Assembly (NCBI GenBank): GCA_023431385.1
Contig: JAEYWA010000212.1
Coordinates: 1 to 26,693 of the forward strand
Length of the DNA stretch: 26,693 bases
Reading direction: 5' to 3'
Source of the DNA: Bacillota bacterium
GTDB taxonomy: Bacteria > Bacillota > Clostridia > Acetivibrionales > DSM-1351
Shown piece by piece: positions 1 to 6,430 of this stretch (positions are counted from its first letter, which is position 1; every line of letters begins with the position of its first letter). A model generated the notes under the pieces. That model made no database searches, was not told the DNA's origin, and saw nothing but the letters and a program-made list of their open reading frames with translations. Both the position numbers and the translations under genes were made by a program.

Positions 1-32
1 TCAAAGTCAGCCAAAAGACGCTGACAAAATAA
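1..32 (+). CDS. 3' end of upstream gene, possibly tail sheath (partial)
   Basis: Only the last codons are in the window, so the product cannot be proven. Read from base 3, the frame ends KVSQKTLTK and stops with TAA at 30-32. From memory, sheath proteins of contractile injection systems often end in a similar strand plus xxSQKT-like tail, and a sheath gene normally precedes the first tube gene. Read from base 1 the frame instead ends SKSAKRR with a TGA at 22-24, so the assignment is tentative. The AGGAG ribosome site of the next gene follows at 41-45. Confidence 0.35.
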   Translation, partial: KVSQKTLTK

Positions 33-53
33 CAACAGAGAGGAGATTAAACA

Positions 54-497
54 ATGGCTACAGGTAAAAGAATTGATCCATATAGAAATTTTAGATTCAG
101 AGTTGTTATCGACGGCATACAAATAGCTGCCTTTTCTGATGCTACAATTCCTGATGTATCCACAGAAGCTGTTGAATACAGGGAGGGGACCGATGCCCCT
201 CATTCCAGAAAATTGTCGGGCCTTACCAAATTCGGTAATGTCACACTTAAAAGAGGTCTTACTGATTCAATGGAATTATACAACTGGCGTAAAGCGGTTG
301 TGCAGAAGGGAGCTCTCAATAACAGAAAGAGTTTATCCATTATTCTGGTGGATGAAGAAGGAAATGAAAAAGCTCAATGGGATATAGTTGAGGCTTGGCC
401 TATAAAATACGATGTCAGCGCATTAAGTGCAAAAGGTAATGAAGTCAGTGTCGAATCAATAGAAATGGCACATGAAGGAATTACAAGAGTTAAATAA
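54..497 (+). CDS. Contractile injection system inner tube protein (gp19-like, Afp1-type)
   Basis: A 147-residue tail-tube protein of the T4 gp19/Hcp-like family. Its hexameric rings stack inside the sheath to form the channel for cargo. The family pattern is clear: an N-terminal DPYRNFRFRVVIDG strand pair, a central SGLTKFGNVTLKRGLT segment, the YNWRKAVV helix, then IILVDEEGNEKAQWDIVEAWPIKY and a final VESIEMAHEGI strand. Length is normal for the family. The ATG has AGGAG eight bases upstream. A second, diverged tube protein lies at 1454-1930; two or more tube paralogues are usual in eCIS. This one, directly after the presumed sheath, is the likelier main tube subunit. That division of labour is inferred from gene order. 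Confidence 0.9.
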   Translation: MATGKRIDPYRNFRFRVVIDGIQIAAFSDATIPDVSTEAVEYREGTDAPHSRKLSGLTKFGNVTLKRGLTDSMELYNWRKAVVQKGALNNRKSLSIILVDEEGNEKAQWDIVEAWPIKYDVSALSAKGNEVSVESIEMAHEGITRVK

Positions 498-774
498 AAC
501 ACCGAAGTTTTCTTGATAAGTTTTTTGATAAGTTTTTCTGAGAAGCATACTATGGAGGATATTGAAATGATAACATCCCTTCAAAAATTATAAATATAAG
601 GTATCTGGTCATATTCAATAGTCGTTCATCAGGCTTCTTTTACCCCCCTAAAAAGAAAAGCTTGGTTCAAAAGTTTTGCAGCCCTCCAGTTCAACCCATG
701 GAGGGCACTGCAAAATACCTGTAAGGATTACATTCCTTGTACAAATGAATTTAATAAAAGTGAGGTTAAGAAAA
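498..774 (+). other. 277-base spacer with relic-like mini-ORF and short tandem repeat
   Basis: No convincing gene is present. A 12-base unit (TTGATAAGTTTT) is repeated in tandem at about 513-537. An excellent ribosome site (GGAGG, 554-558) sits eight bases before an ATG at 567, but that frame (MITSLQKL) stops at 591-593. This looks like the start of a lost gene or a leader peptide. A strong hairpin at 674-715 is listed separately. An ATG at 676 is in frame with the next gene but lies inside the hairpin and lacks a ribosome site, so it is not used as the start. Confidence 0.5.
674..715 (+). promoter_or_regulatory. Strong 15-bp hairpin upstream of the tail assembly chaperone gene
   Basis: TTTTGCA (674-680) and GCCCTCCA (681-688) pair exactly with TGGAGGGC (699-706) and TGCAAAA (709-715). 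This leaves a 10-base loop and a 2-base bulge at 707-708. There is no T-run after it, so it is not a standard intrinsic terminator for the + strand. It could be an RNA-processing or stability element between the tube mRNA, which is needed in many copies, and the downstream genes. Confidence 0.55.
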
Positions 775-1143
775 ATGGATTTTTTACAGACAGAATTTAA
801 TTTTACTCTGCCAAAAGGATATATAGATGAAACAGGCACCGTACATAAACAGGGAATTATGAGACTGGCCACAGCAGCTGACGAGATAATGCCCCTGAGA
901 GATGCAAGAGTGCAGCAAAATCCGGCATATCTAACCATTATACTGCTTTCGAGAGTTGTAACAAGTCTTGGTACACTGAAAATGATTACACCAAGAGTGA
1001 TTGAGGAACTGTATACCTCTGATTTTTCATACTTGCAGGAGTTATATAACAGAATTAACCTGAACGGTGCAAATATCATAAAAACGAAATGTCCCAAATG
1101 TGATCATAGCTTTGAAGTTGAGGCTGAGACGTTGGGGGAATAG
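775..1143 (+). CDS. Phage-tail-assembly-chaperone-like protein of eCIS (0-frame product)
   Basis: A 122-residue protein matching the tail assembly protein found between the tube genes of many eCIS clusters. Hallmarks are the start MDFLQTEFNFTLPKGY, the MRLATAADEIMPLRD stretch, VQQNPAYLTIILLSRV, the helix ELYTSDFSYLQELYNRIN, and a terminal CPKC knuckle (CPKCDHSFEVE). The start at 775 has a GAGG ribosome site about ten bases upstream and matches the conserved family start. Phage homologues chaperone tail assembly and are not in the final particle; the same role is inferred here. The last codons read TTG GGG GAA TAG. The adjacent -1 frame continues into a conserved DUF6760 segment lacking its own start, so a longer frameshift product of about 183 residues is likely made as well. 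Confidence 0.85.
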   Translation: MDFLQTEFNFTLPKGYIDETGTVHKQGIMRLATAADEIMPLRDARVQQNPAYLTIILLSRVVTSLGTLKMITPRVIEELYTSDFSYLQELYNRINLNGANIIKTKCPKCDHSFEVEAETLGE

Positions 1144-1181
1144 CCGGCTACCCTCTCGACCGCCTCCACGAGGAGGTAGCC
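1120..1181 (+). promoter_or_regulatory. Candidate programmed -1 ribosomal frameshift signal
   Basis: Four parts line up. (1) A Shine-Dalgarno-like GAGG at 1120-1123 lies ten bases before the slip site. (2) The slip site G GGG GAA (1134-1140) lets P-site tRNA-Gly re-pair perfectly on GGG, although A-site pairing after the shift (GAA to GGA) is imperfect. (3) The 0-frame stop TAG (1141-1143) follows directly. (4) After a 5-base spacer comes a 7-bp stem, GGCTACC (1146-1152) with GGTAGCC (1175-1181), enclosing a second stem CCTC/GAGG (1163-1166 with 1170-1173). This resembles the dnaX and lambda G/GT arrangements. The stem lies in the conserved RLHEEVA codons, so part of the pairing could be coincidence. 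Confidence 0.6.
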
Positions 1182-1325
1182 TTTTTGTCCTATTACCTGC
1201 ACTGGGATTATAGAACGGTAATGGGTCTGGAACACTTTGAGAGAGGACGCTGGTGCAGGGAAGTCAGCCAAATTAATAAGAAACTTAATGGAGAAGAGTC
1301 AGAAAAAGATTTCTTTGAGGTTTAG
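1137..1325 (+). CDS. DUF6760-like C-terminal extension, reached by -1 frameshift
   Basis: This frame encodes about 62 residues with the DUF6760 pattern seen in eCIS clusters: GYPLDRLHEEVAFLSYYLHW, then LEHFERGRWCREVSQIN, ending FFEV. It is open only back to a TGA at 1125-1127, and between that stop and the conserved GYPLDRL there is no ATG, GTG or TTG. The first usable in-frame starts, TTG 1185 or ATG 1221, would delete the conserved N-terminal half. The simplest reading is that it is translated as a fusion to the preceding chaperone by -1 slippage near 1134-1140, the equivalent of the T part of lambda GT. The domain is confident; the expression route is inferred. Initiation at ATA 1140 is the main alternative. 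Confidence 0.75.
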   Translation, partial: GIAGYPLDRLHEEVAFLSYYLHWDYRTVMGLEHFERGRWCREVSQINKKLNGEESEKDFFEV

Positions 1326-1444
1326 GGAGATATATAGCTTTGACATAGCTGTAATTATTGATAGTAAACAAGTAAATTTGATAACTTTGATGTAAAGAAA
1401 TGAGCTCAAACGATTGAGCGTATCGAATTTTCTTGAGGTTTAGG
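1315..1444 (+). repeat. 12-bp direct repeat bracketing a 106-bp insert
   Basis: TTGAGGTTTAGG occurs at 1315-1326, covering the end and stop codon of the DUF6760 frame, and again at 1433-1444, merging into the ribosome site of the next gene. The second copy runs straight into AGGAGGG and ATG. This suggests that the DUF6760 stop originally overlapped the tube ribosome site and that a duplication or insertion of about 118 bases separated them. Confidence 0.55.
1340..1367 (+). promoter_or_regulatory. Possible internal promoter before the second tube gene
   Basis: A perfect TTGACA (-35) lies at 1340-1345. With a 16-base spacer the -10 position is TAGTAA (1362-1367), which matches the consensus poorly. 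It lies in the AT-rich insert between the direct repeats. Whether it works is unknown. Confidence 0.3.
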
Positions 1445-1453
1445 AGGGTTACC

Positions 1454-1930
1454 ATGGCTTATAAAATGGTTAATGTAGAACAGCGAAGAACCTGGGTTCC
1501 TGGAAACAGACAGGATCCATACCTTGCCTTTAACTTTGTAGTTGAAATAGACGGGGTCACCGTCGGCGGCTTTACTGATGTTTCGGGCTTAAGCATAGAG
1601 ACTCAGGTTGAAAGAAAAACCTTTGGAGGCGAGAATCATAAGGAATATGCGTTTCTGACACAAACAAAATATAGTGATATAACGTTGAAGCATGGAGTAA
1701 CATGTGATGATTACCTGTGGAACTGGTATCACCGGGTAGTCAACGGAATTATAACCAGAAAGAACGGCTCAATTTGTCTGCTTGATCATACAGGTAAACC
1801 AAGCATATGGTGGGACTTTGTGGAGGCGTGTCCCATAAAGTGGGAGGGGCCGACTTTTAGTGCCGGCAGCAGTGCTATAGCTGCTGAAAGTATCGTATTA
1901 ACACATAATGGAATACAGATGCATAGATAG
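1454..1930 (+). CDS. Second inner tube protein (gp19-like, Afp5-type)
   Basis: A 158-residue gp19-like tube protein with the same fold order as the first: NRQDPYLAFNFVVEIDG, GGFTDVSGL, YSDITLKHGVT, LWNWYHRVVNG, then LLDHTGKPSIWWDFVEACP and ESIVLTHNGI. Its N-terminus is longer (about 18 residues before DPYLAF) and the sequence is clearly diverged. It sits at the start of the baseplate genes, like Afp5, which is thought to form the first tube ring on the baseplate; that role is inferred. The ATG at 1454 follows AGGAGGG at 1442-1448. A TTG at 1433 in the same frame would place the ribosome site inside the coding sequence, so it was not chosen. Confidence 0.9.
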   Translation: MAYKMVNVEQRRTWVPGNRQDPYLAFNFVVEIDGVTVGGFTDVSGLSIETQVERKTFGGENHKEYAFLTQTKYSDITLKHGVTCDDYLWNWYHRVVNGIITRKNGSICLLDHTGKPSIWWDFVEACPIKWEGPTFSAGSSAIAAESIVLTHNGIQMHR

Positions 1931-1933
1931 GTT

Positions 1934-3316
1934 ATGAAGATAATGAATAGACAAAAAATCAAGCCGGCAGGAAAAAAAAACCTAATGCATACAAACCTGG
2001 TAAATTTATTATTTGCAGAAAAATTAATTGAGAAATACCGAACTATAAGATTTCGAGGGCAATTTGGAACATTAGTTTTCAGATTAGTTAAAAATGAAAC
2101 CAAAAAGTCGGATGAATTTTCAAAAGACAATTTATCAAAGACGATTAATAATAACAATTGGTTTGTAAGAGAATACAAGCCTGTTATAAATCTTTTGGCC
2201 GGAAGGAAAGAGCAGATAAATTTAAGGACAATCCGGGAAAAGTCGGTACCCTTATACATATATATAGAAAAGCCCCGGCTTGTACCTGTAGTTTTCAGAG
2301 AAAAACAGGGGGAGTACCTTAAGACAGCTGATACTGAATATAAAGAATTTTTCAGTCCTCAACACTTAATCAGTTCAAAAGGCAGAAAATATGAACAGGA
2401 ACCAGCAGGTAATGATACTGGATACCGAACTACCAGGTTGCAGTATCCCCATCCGGAAATTATAGAAAAAATATCCCACAATAATTTGGTGCAGCCGGAC
2501 GATAGGCTATTACAACAAAGTTCAACATCACAGGAAATTACATACCACTATAATAACGAAGTAAATAATTCTACAAAAATACATTACACACGCTTACCAT
2601 TAACATTTCAGCATATCAAAACCGTACTACCACACACCTCCGAAGAAATATTAAGACGATCATTTGGCGCAGAAACTAACAAAATGCAGACTGGCTATAA
2701 TCAACATATGAATGAGACCATAATAAAAAGAATGCAGCGAGAAATTTTGATCAGAACTATTATACCTAAGGAGCATAATTCCATTAACAAAAAATATCAG
2801 GATATAACTCAGATTTCAAAGCTCTATTCAAACATTCATAAAATAAATAGAAATATGAGGGTACAGGCTGATGAGACACCGCATAATGTGACTGAAAATA
2901 AATCCACGCAGCTGACCGGTACCGACGTTAAAACTGAAACCTTACAGAAGGAACTGCAATATTTGGCAGCTCCCAGGTTTAACAAGTTATGGGAAAAGAA
3001 AGACCAGGTATACATTGATAACCCTGTTCCCATGGCAATACACAAAAAAATTACCGGATATATACCAAAGAGTAAGGACTCCGGATTAATACTATATAAG
3101 CCCAAGCAAGAAAAACCTCATGTAACAAAAGAACAAAAGCCACAAGATATATTGGCAGGACCGAGCGAAGTTTATACAAAAGCCGTTACTTCCTCAAAAC
3201 CCGTAAAAGTATCACTTTCAGATAATCCAGAGGAGGTAAGCCTGATTGCCGAAAAGGTTTACGGCATTATTCAGAAAAGACTGGAAATTAAAAAAGATCG
3301 GAGGGGTCTTAGATAA
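1934..3316 (+). CDS. Long basic Afp6-position protein with conserved C-terminal helix
   Basis: A 460-residue protein, rich in Lys, Asn, Gln and His, lying between the second tube protein and the LysM protein, where eCIS clusters carry an Afp6-like gene. The last 35 residues (EEVSLIAEKVYGIIQKRLE and the ending KKDRRGLR) match the VYxxIxRRLxxExxRRG-type ending I associate with this position. The first 400 residues show no domain I recognise, no signal peptide and no membrane segment, and look largely unstructured. The DNA is more AT-rich than its neighbours, with many AAAAA runs. The start is unclear: ATG 1934 or ATG 1943 both lack a good ribosome site, so it is probably translated by coupling to the stop at 1930. 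It overlaps the next gene by one base. A scaffold or tape-measure-like role is possible but unproven. Confidence 0.6.
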   Translation: MKIMNRQKIKPAGKKNLMHTNLVNLLFAEKLIEKYRTIRFRGQFGTLVFRLVKNETKKSDEFSKDNLSKTINNNNWFVREYKPVINLLAGRKEQINLRTIREKSVPLYIYIEKPRLVPVVFREKQGEYLKTADTEYKEFFSPQHLISSKGRKYEQEPAGNDTGYRTTRLQYPHPEIIEKISHNNLVQPDDRLLQQSSTSQEITYHYNNEVNNSTKIHYTRLPLTFQHIKTVLPHTSEEILRRSFGAETNKMQTGYNQHMNETIIKRMQREILIRTIIPKEHNSINKKYQDITQISKLYSNIHKINRNMRVQADETPHNVTENKSTQLTGTDVKTETLQKELQYLAAPRFNKLWEKKDQVYIDNPVPMAIHKKITGYIPKSKDSGLILYKPKQEKPHVTKEQKPQDILAGPSEVYTKAVTSSKPVKVSLSDNPEEVSLIAEKVYGIIQKRLEIKKDRRGLR

Positions 3317-3930
3317 TGGCACAGAAGGCACAAATAGTCCCAAAGGATTTAAAAGGTGCAGCACCAATATCTGTTATGTTTAATCCAAATGAGTACACGG
3401 TTTCCTATGAGGCAAAGTATACAGGGGAAAATGACAAGAAGCAGTTTGTACGAACTACCACCCCTGAGTTTAAAGTATCACTGTTTTATGATACCTATGA
3501 AAAGCGTAAAAATGTAAAACTTGAAACCTATAAAGTTACTTCCCTGCTGGACCCTGAAGTCCCGGGTAAAGAAATTAAAAAGCCGCCGTCATGCGTGTTT
3601 ATTTGGGGAGAGTTTAGTTACCGGGGTGTTCTGTCCAGAATTGATCAAAAGTATACTATGTTTTTAGAAGACGGAACTCCTGTAAGGTCAGTGTTGGATG
3701 TTACATTCATATCCGACGAGCCTGAACCGAAGGTTAAAAAAGCTGAGGGGTCAGAGGCATGTAGAAAGCTATGGATAGTAAAGAGCGGTGACAGGTTGGA
3801 TTTTATAGCAAGGGAAGCACTAAAAGATCCTAAGAAATGGCGGATAATTGCTGAGGCCAATAAAATAATCAATCCCTTCGGGTTCCCTGATAAGAACGAC
3901 TTCGGAAGGACTCTGGTTATACCGGATTAA
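3316..3930 (+). CDS. CIS tube/LysM protein (Afp7-type, gp53-like)
   Basis: A 204-residue two-domain protein. Residues about 13-140 form the CIS_tube-type domain, opening with PISVMFNPNEYTVSYEAKY and containing FVRTTTPEFKVSLFYDTYE and PPSCVFIWGEFSYRGVLS. Residues about 150-203 are a LysM domain (LWIVKSGDRLDFIAREAL, WRIIAEANKI, LVIPD). Afp7/PVC7-type proteins join the baseplate hub to the first tube ring. The LysM could also touch peptidoglycan, but in this family it is structural. The start overlaps the preceding stop (TAATG) with GGAGGGG nine bases upstream, so the two genes are translationally coupled. Confidence 0.9.
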   Translation: MAQKAQIVPKDLKGAAPISVMFNPNEYTVSYEAKYTGENDKKQFVRTTTPEFKVSLFYDTYEKRKNVKLETYKVTSLLDPEVPGKEIKKPPSCVFIWGEFSYRGVLSRIDQKYTMFLEDGTPVRSVLDVTFISDEPEPKVKKAEGSEACRKLWIVKSGDRLDFIAREALKDPKKWRIIAEANKIINPFGFPDKNDFGRTLVIPD

Positions 3931-3940
3931 GGTGATGGTT

Positions 3941-4978
3941 ATGGGAGTTGCAAACTATAAAATAAAACTAAACGGTACTGATTTCTCCAGTGACTTAATG
4001 AGTGCTGTTGAAGGAGTGACTTTTGAAGATGAGATAAATCTGCCTGCTATGTTCTCGATTAAGTTGAATATGGTAGACAATAAAAACGGAAAATGGCGAG
4101 GAATAGATCTGAAAACCTTTAAGCCCGGAGATAAAATAACTCTGTCAATGGGCCTTGATAGGGTAGAAACCATGGTCATCGGTGAAATAACATCCTTGGA
4201 ACTTAACCTTTGCGAACATTCAATCCTGGAAATAAGAGGATATGATCTGCTTCACAGACTTCGCATGGGAACCAGAAGCAAGGTGTTTACAAAGAAAAAA
4301 GACAGTGATATCGCCAGTGACATAGCTAAGGAGCATGGGTTGTCAGCGCAGGTAGATGATACAAAAACAGTTTACCCTTATATTTTTCAAAATAATCTGA
4401 GTAATTATGAGTTCTTATTGAAACGAGCCGCGTATCTGGATTATGAACTATATGCAGAAGACAAAAAATTGTATTTTGTCAAATCCCGCGTAGCTAAAGC
4501 ACCTTCACTGCCGGATTTCACATATAAAAGGGATTTTGAAGAATTAACACTTGAACTAAGAACATTAACACGTGGAAGCCAGGTGGTTGTTCGTGGTTGG
4601 GATATAAAAGAGAAGAAGGAAATTGAGGCTAAGGCAAAAAAAGGTGATGAAATTACAAAAATGAATGGCAAGGAATCAGGCTTTGAAATTGCATCAAAAT
4701 TAATTGAAGAGTCTCCCACTGCTTTTTGGGTTGAAAATCTCATTGATCAGAATGAAGCTCAAATCGCAGCCAAAGCCGCCTATAACAACCTCTTGAAAGA
4801 ATTTATAACCGGACAGGGAAAATGCTATGGAAATTCCTTGGTCAGAGCCGGAAAGTCAGTTAAGTTGTTGGGGATAGATGAACGTTTCACCGGAAGCTAT
4901 TATATTGTATCAACTATTCACAACATTGATCAGACGGGATATACAACTATATTCAAGGTTAAGAGGACTGGAATATGA
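3941..4978 (+). CDS. Baseplate hub protein (phage late control D / gp27-like)
   Basis: A 345-residue gpD-family protein, the N-terminal half of what in VgrG is a single chain. Typical features are YKIKLNGTDFSSDL, GDKITLSMGL, the VIGEITSLELNL strands, EIRGYDLLHRLRMGT, the SNYEFLLKRAAYLDYELYAE segment, and the C-terminal SVKLLGIDERFTGSYYIVST with a final HNIDQTGYTTIFKVKR. Trimers form the hub on which the tube rests. Three in-frame starts exist (GTG 3932, ATG 3935, ATG 3941). AAGGTG at 3929-3934 best serves ATG 3941. It overlaps the spike gene by four bases (ATGA), which fits a fixed 1:1 ratio of hub and spike. Confidence 0.9.
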   Translation: MGVANYKIKLNGTDFSSDLMSAVEGVTFEDEINLPAMFSIKLNMVDNKNGKWRGIDLKTFKPGDKITLSMGLDRVETMVIGEITSLELNLCEHSILEIRGYDLLHRLRMGTRSKVFTKKKDSDIASDIAKEHGLSAQVDDTKTVYPYIFQNNLSNYEFLLKRAAYLDYELYAEDKKLYFVKSRVAKAPSLPDFTYKRDFEELTLELRTLTRGSQVVVRGWDIKEKKEIEAKAKKGDEITKMNGKESGFEIASKLIEESPTAFWVENLIDQNEAQIAAKAAYNNLLKEFITGQGKCYGNSLVRAGKSVKLLGIDERFTGSYYIVSTIHNIDQTGYTTIFKVKRTGI

Positions 4979-5694
4979 ATGAGGGTATTAGTATTTCTAA
5001 TTTTACGGACTATATAAAAAATGAAGAGAGGATTTTCGGAGTAATGATTGGAGTCGTTGTAAAAAATGACTCAACAAATGACTCAGAAAAGCCCGGACCA
5101 GGACTGGTAAAGGTCAAAATCCCCCTTTTAGGTATGCAGGAATCAAACTGGGCGAGAATTGTTTCGTTCATGGCAGGGAAGGAGAGAGGAGCTTTTTTCC
5201 TTCCCGAAGTGGGGGATGAAGTCCTTGTAGCCTTTGAAAACGGGGATGTAAACCGGCCCTTCATAATGGGTGCACTTTGGAACGGTAAAGATACACCTCC
5301 TGATACCAACAGTGACGGAAAGAACAATACAAGGATTATAAAGTCAAGAAACGGACATATTCTGCAATTTTCAGACAAGCAGAATGAAGAGAAGATTACT
5401 TTGAAATCCTGTAAGGGCCATATTATGGAACTTGATGATAAGAATGGTGAAGAAAACATAAAGGTTATTGATAAGTCCGGTAACAACAAAATAGTTATCA
5501 GTACGAAGGACAAAAAAATAACAATAAACTCCGAAAAGGATATTGAGTTATCCGCCAAGGGGAAGTTCTCGGTCAGTGCCAAGGATATTGAAATGAAATC
5601 CTCAGGTGCAACCAAGCTTGAGGCTTCATCTTCGATGGATGTAAAGGCGTCGGCCAATATGACAATAAAAGGGGCCACAGTTAATATTAATTAA
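4975..5694 (+). CDS. Baseplate spike protein (gpV / gp5-like, OB-fold plus beta-helix)
   Basis: A 239-residue gpV-family protein. Residues about 19-105 form the OB-fold (FGVMIGVVVKN, GPGLVKVKIPLLG, WARIVSF, FFLPEVGDEVLVAFENGDV, PFIMGALWNGKDTPP). Residues about 115-239 are a triple-stranded beta-helix needle of short repeated strands (NGHILQFSD, KGHIMELDD, KKITINSEKDIELSAKG, ASANMTIKGATVNI). There is no lysozyme domain of the T4 gp5 type, as usual for eCIS and VgrG. The protein ends in the helix and would be capped by the PAAR protein two genes' spacing downstream. The coding region is Lys-rich and gives a long spurious open frame on the opposite strand. Confidence 0.92.
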   Translation: MNEGISISNFTDYIKNEERIFGVMIGVVVKNDSTNDSEKPGPGLVKVKIPLLGMQESNWARIVSFMAGKERGAFFLPEVGDEVLVAFENGDVNRPFIMGALWNGKDTPPDTNSDGKNNTRIIKSRNGHILQFSDKQNEEKITLKSCKGHIMELDDKNGEENIKVIDKSGNNKIVISTKDKKITINSEKDIELSAKGKFSVSAKDIEMKSSGATKLEASSSMDVKASANMTIKGATVNIN

Positions 5695-5754
5695 CCGTAC
5701 CGAGACACAGAAAACCGTACCAAGACACAGAAAACTGTACCAAGGCAGATAAAC
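5695..5754 (+). repeat. Three tandem 20-bp repeats right after the spike stop codon
   Basis: The 20-base unit CCGTACCGAGACACAGAAAA starts immediately after the TAA of the spike gene. It recurs at 5715-5734 with one change and at 5735-5754 in a more degraded form. Twenty is not a multiple of three and the units lie outside any gene. They fill most of the spacer before the PAAR gene. Confidence 0.8.
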
Positions 5755-5795
5755 CAAACTGAATAGAAAATGAGATATATGAAAGGAGAGACGTT

Positions 5796-6191
5796 ATGGG
5801 ACAACCGGCAGCAAAGCAGGGAGACCAGGTTGTAGCAACAGATATACATATTGTCATGGTTCCGGTAGGTTCTGGAACAGTCCCCGTACCTTTGCCCCAC
5901 CCGTTTACAGGGATTATTGACGGAGGTTTGAGCAATGATGTAAAAATTATGGGGAAGCCTGCTGCAACAGTGGATTCAACTGCTACAAATACACCATCCC
6001 ATGTACCTAACGGTCAAAGCTTTCAAAAATCGCCAAGCAATAAAGGAACAATAAAACTGGGAAGTGCCACAGTAAAAATTAATGGCAAAATGGCAGCTCG
6101 AAACGGAGATACAGCCATTACCTGCAATGACCCCTCCGATCTTCCAGTTGGAAAGGTTATAGCGGCAGGCACTGTACTTATTGGTGGCTGA
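5796..6191 (+). CDS. PAAR-motif spike tip protein (Afp10-type)
   Basis: A 131-residue PAAR-like protein expected to form the sharp tip of the gpV spike. Three PAAR-type turns are visible: MGQPAAKQGDQV at the N-terminus, IMGKPAATVDSTA in the middle, and INGKMAARNGDTAITC near residues 101-116. Between them are Pro/Gly-rich loops (VPLPHPFTGIIDGGLS). Homologues in other systems bind a metal ion at the tip with His and Cys; candidate ligands here include the His of ATDIHIVM, the His of LPHPF and the single Cys of ITCND. No toxin domain is fused to it. The ribosome site is AGGAG about eight bases before the ATG. Confidence 0.85.
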   Translation: MGQPAAKQGDQVVATDIHIVMVPVGSGTVPVPLPHPFTGIIDGGLSNDVKIMGKPAATVDSTATNTPSHVPNGQSFQKSPSNKGTIKLGSATVKINGKMAARNGDTAITCNDPSDLPVGKVIAAGTVLIGG

Positions 6192-6239
6192 TACAAAATT
6201 AATAAATACCTATGTCGCTACATAGCAACAGAATGGAGA

Positions 6240-6281
6240 TTAGCTTGGAAGACTTCGCTTAATACTCGTCTTCCAAGCTAA
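6240..6281 (+). repeat. Perfect 14-bp inverted repeat
   Basis: TTAGCTTGGAAGAC (6240-6253) and GTCTTCCAAGCTAA (6268-6281) are exact reverse complements around a 14-base loop. There is no T-run after it, so it is not a typical intrinsic terminator. It is the strongest element of the structured stretch between the PAAR and gp25 genes. Confidence 0.8.
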
Positions 6282-6293
6282 CATATGAATTTA

Positions 6294-6354
6294 TGGCTGT
6301 GCGAAGTATTCAAAGAATTTGCTATACAAATTCTTTGGAAAGCGCACATGGCCA
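6294..6354 (+). repeat. Long interrupted hairpin
   Basis: AAAGAATTTG (6312-6321) pairs exactly with CAAATTCTTT (6327-6336) around the loop CTATA. Further out, TGTGCG (6298-6303) pairs with CGCACA (6343-6348), and TGGC (6294-6297) with GCCA (6351-6354) across a 2-base bulge. Confidence 0.65.
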
Positions 6355-6430
6355 ATTAACCTCCTTTATTCGCCCCATTGCGATAAAGGATATATATTTC
6401 ATTACTATTTGTGGCCACAATGTTGGCTCA

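Noticed and set aside
676..774. Earlier ATG start for the tail assembly chaperone
   Set aside because: It falls inside a strong hairpin, lacks a ribosome site, and the extra residues do not match the conserved family start at 775.
498..774. Known riboswitch in the leader of the chaperone gene
   Set aside because: The hairpin does not fit the core sequences of the c-di-GMP, SAM, cobalamin or T-box classes that I can recall.
648..1097. A 149-codon minus-strand open frame
   Set aside because: It lies opposite the tail assembly chaperone gene, which has clear family motifs and a ribosome site; the minus frame has neither.
1786..2259. A 157-codon minus-strand frame with hydrophobic stretches
   Set aside because: It overlaps the end of tube 2 and the start of the next gene; the hydrophobic look comes from reading AT-rich coding DNA backwards, and no ribosome site was seen.
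5010..5678. A 222-codon open frame on the minus strand
   Set aside because: It mirrors the spike gene exactly; the plus frame has the OB-fold and needle repeats, while the minus frame is an artefact of Lys-rich repetitive coding and has no family features.
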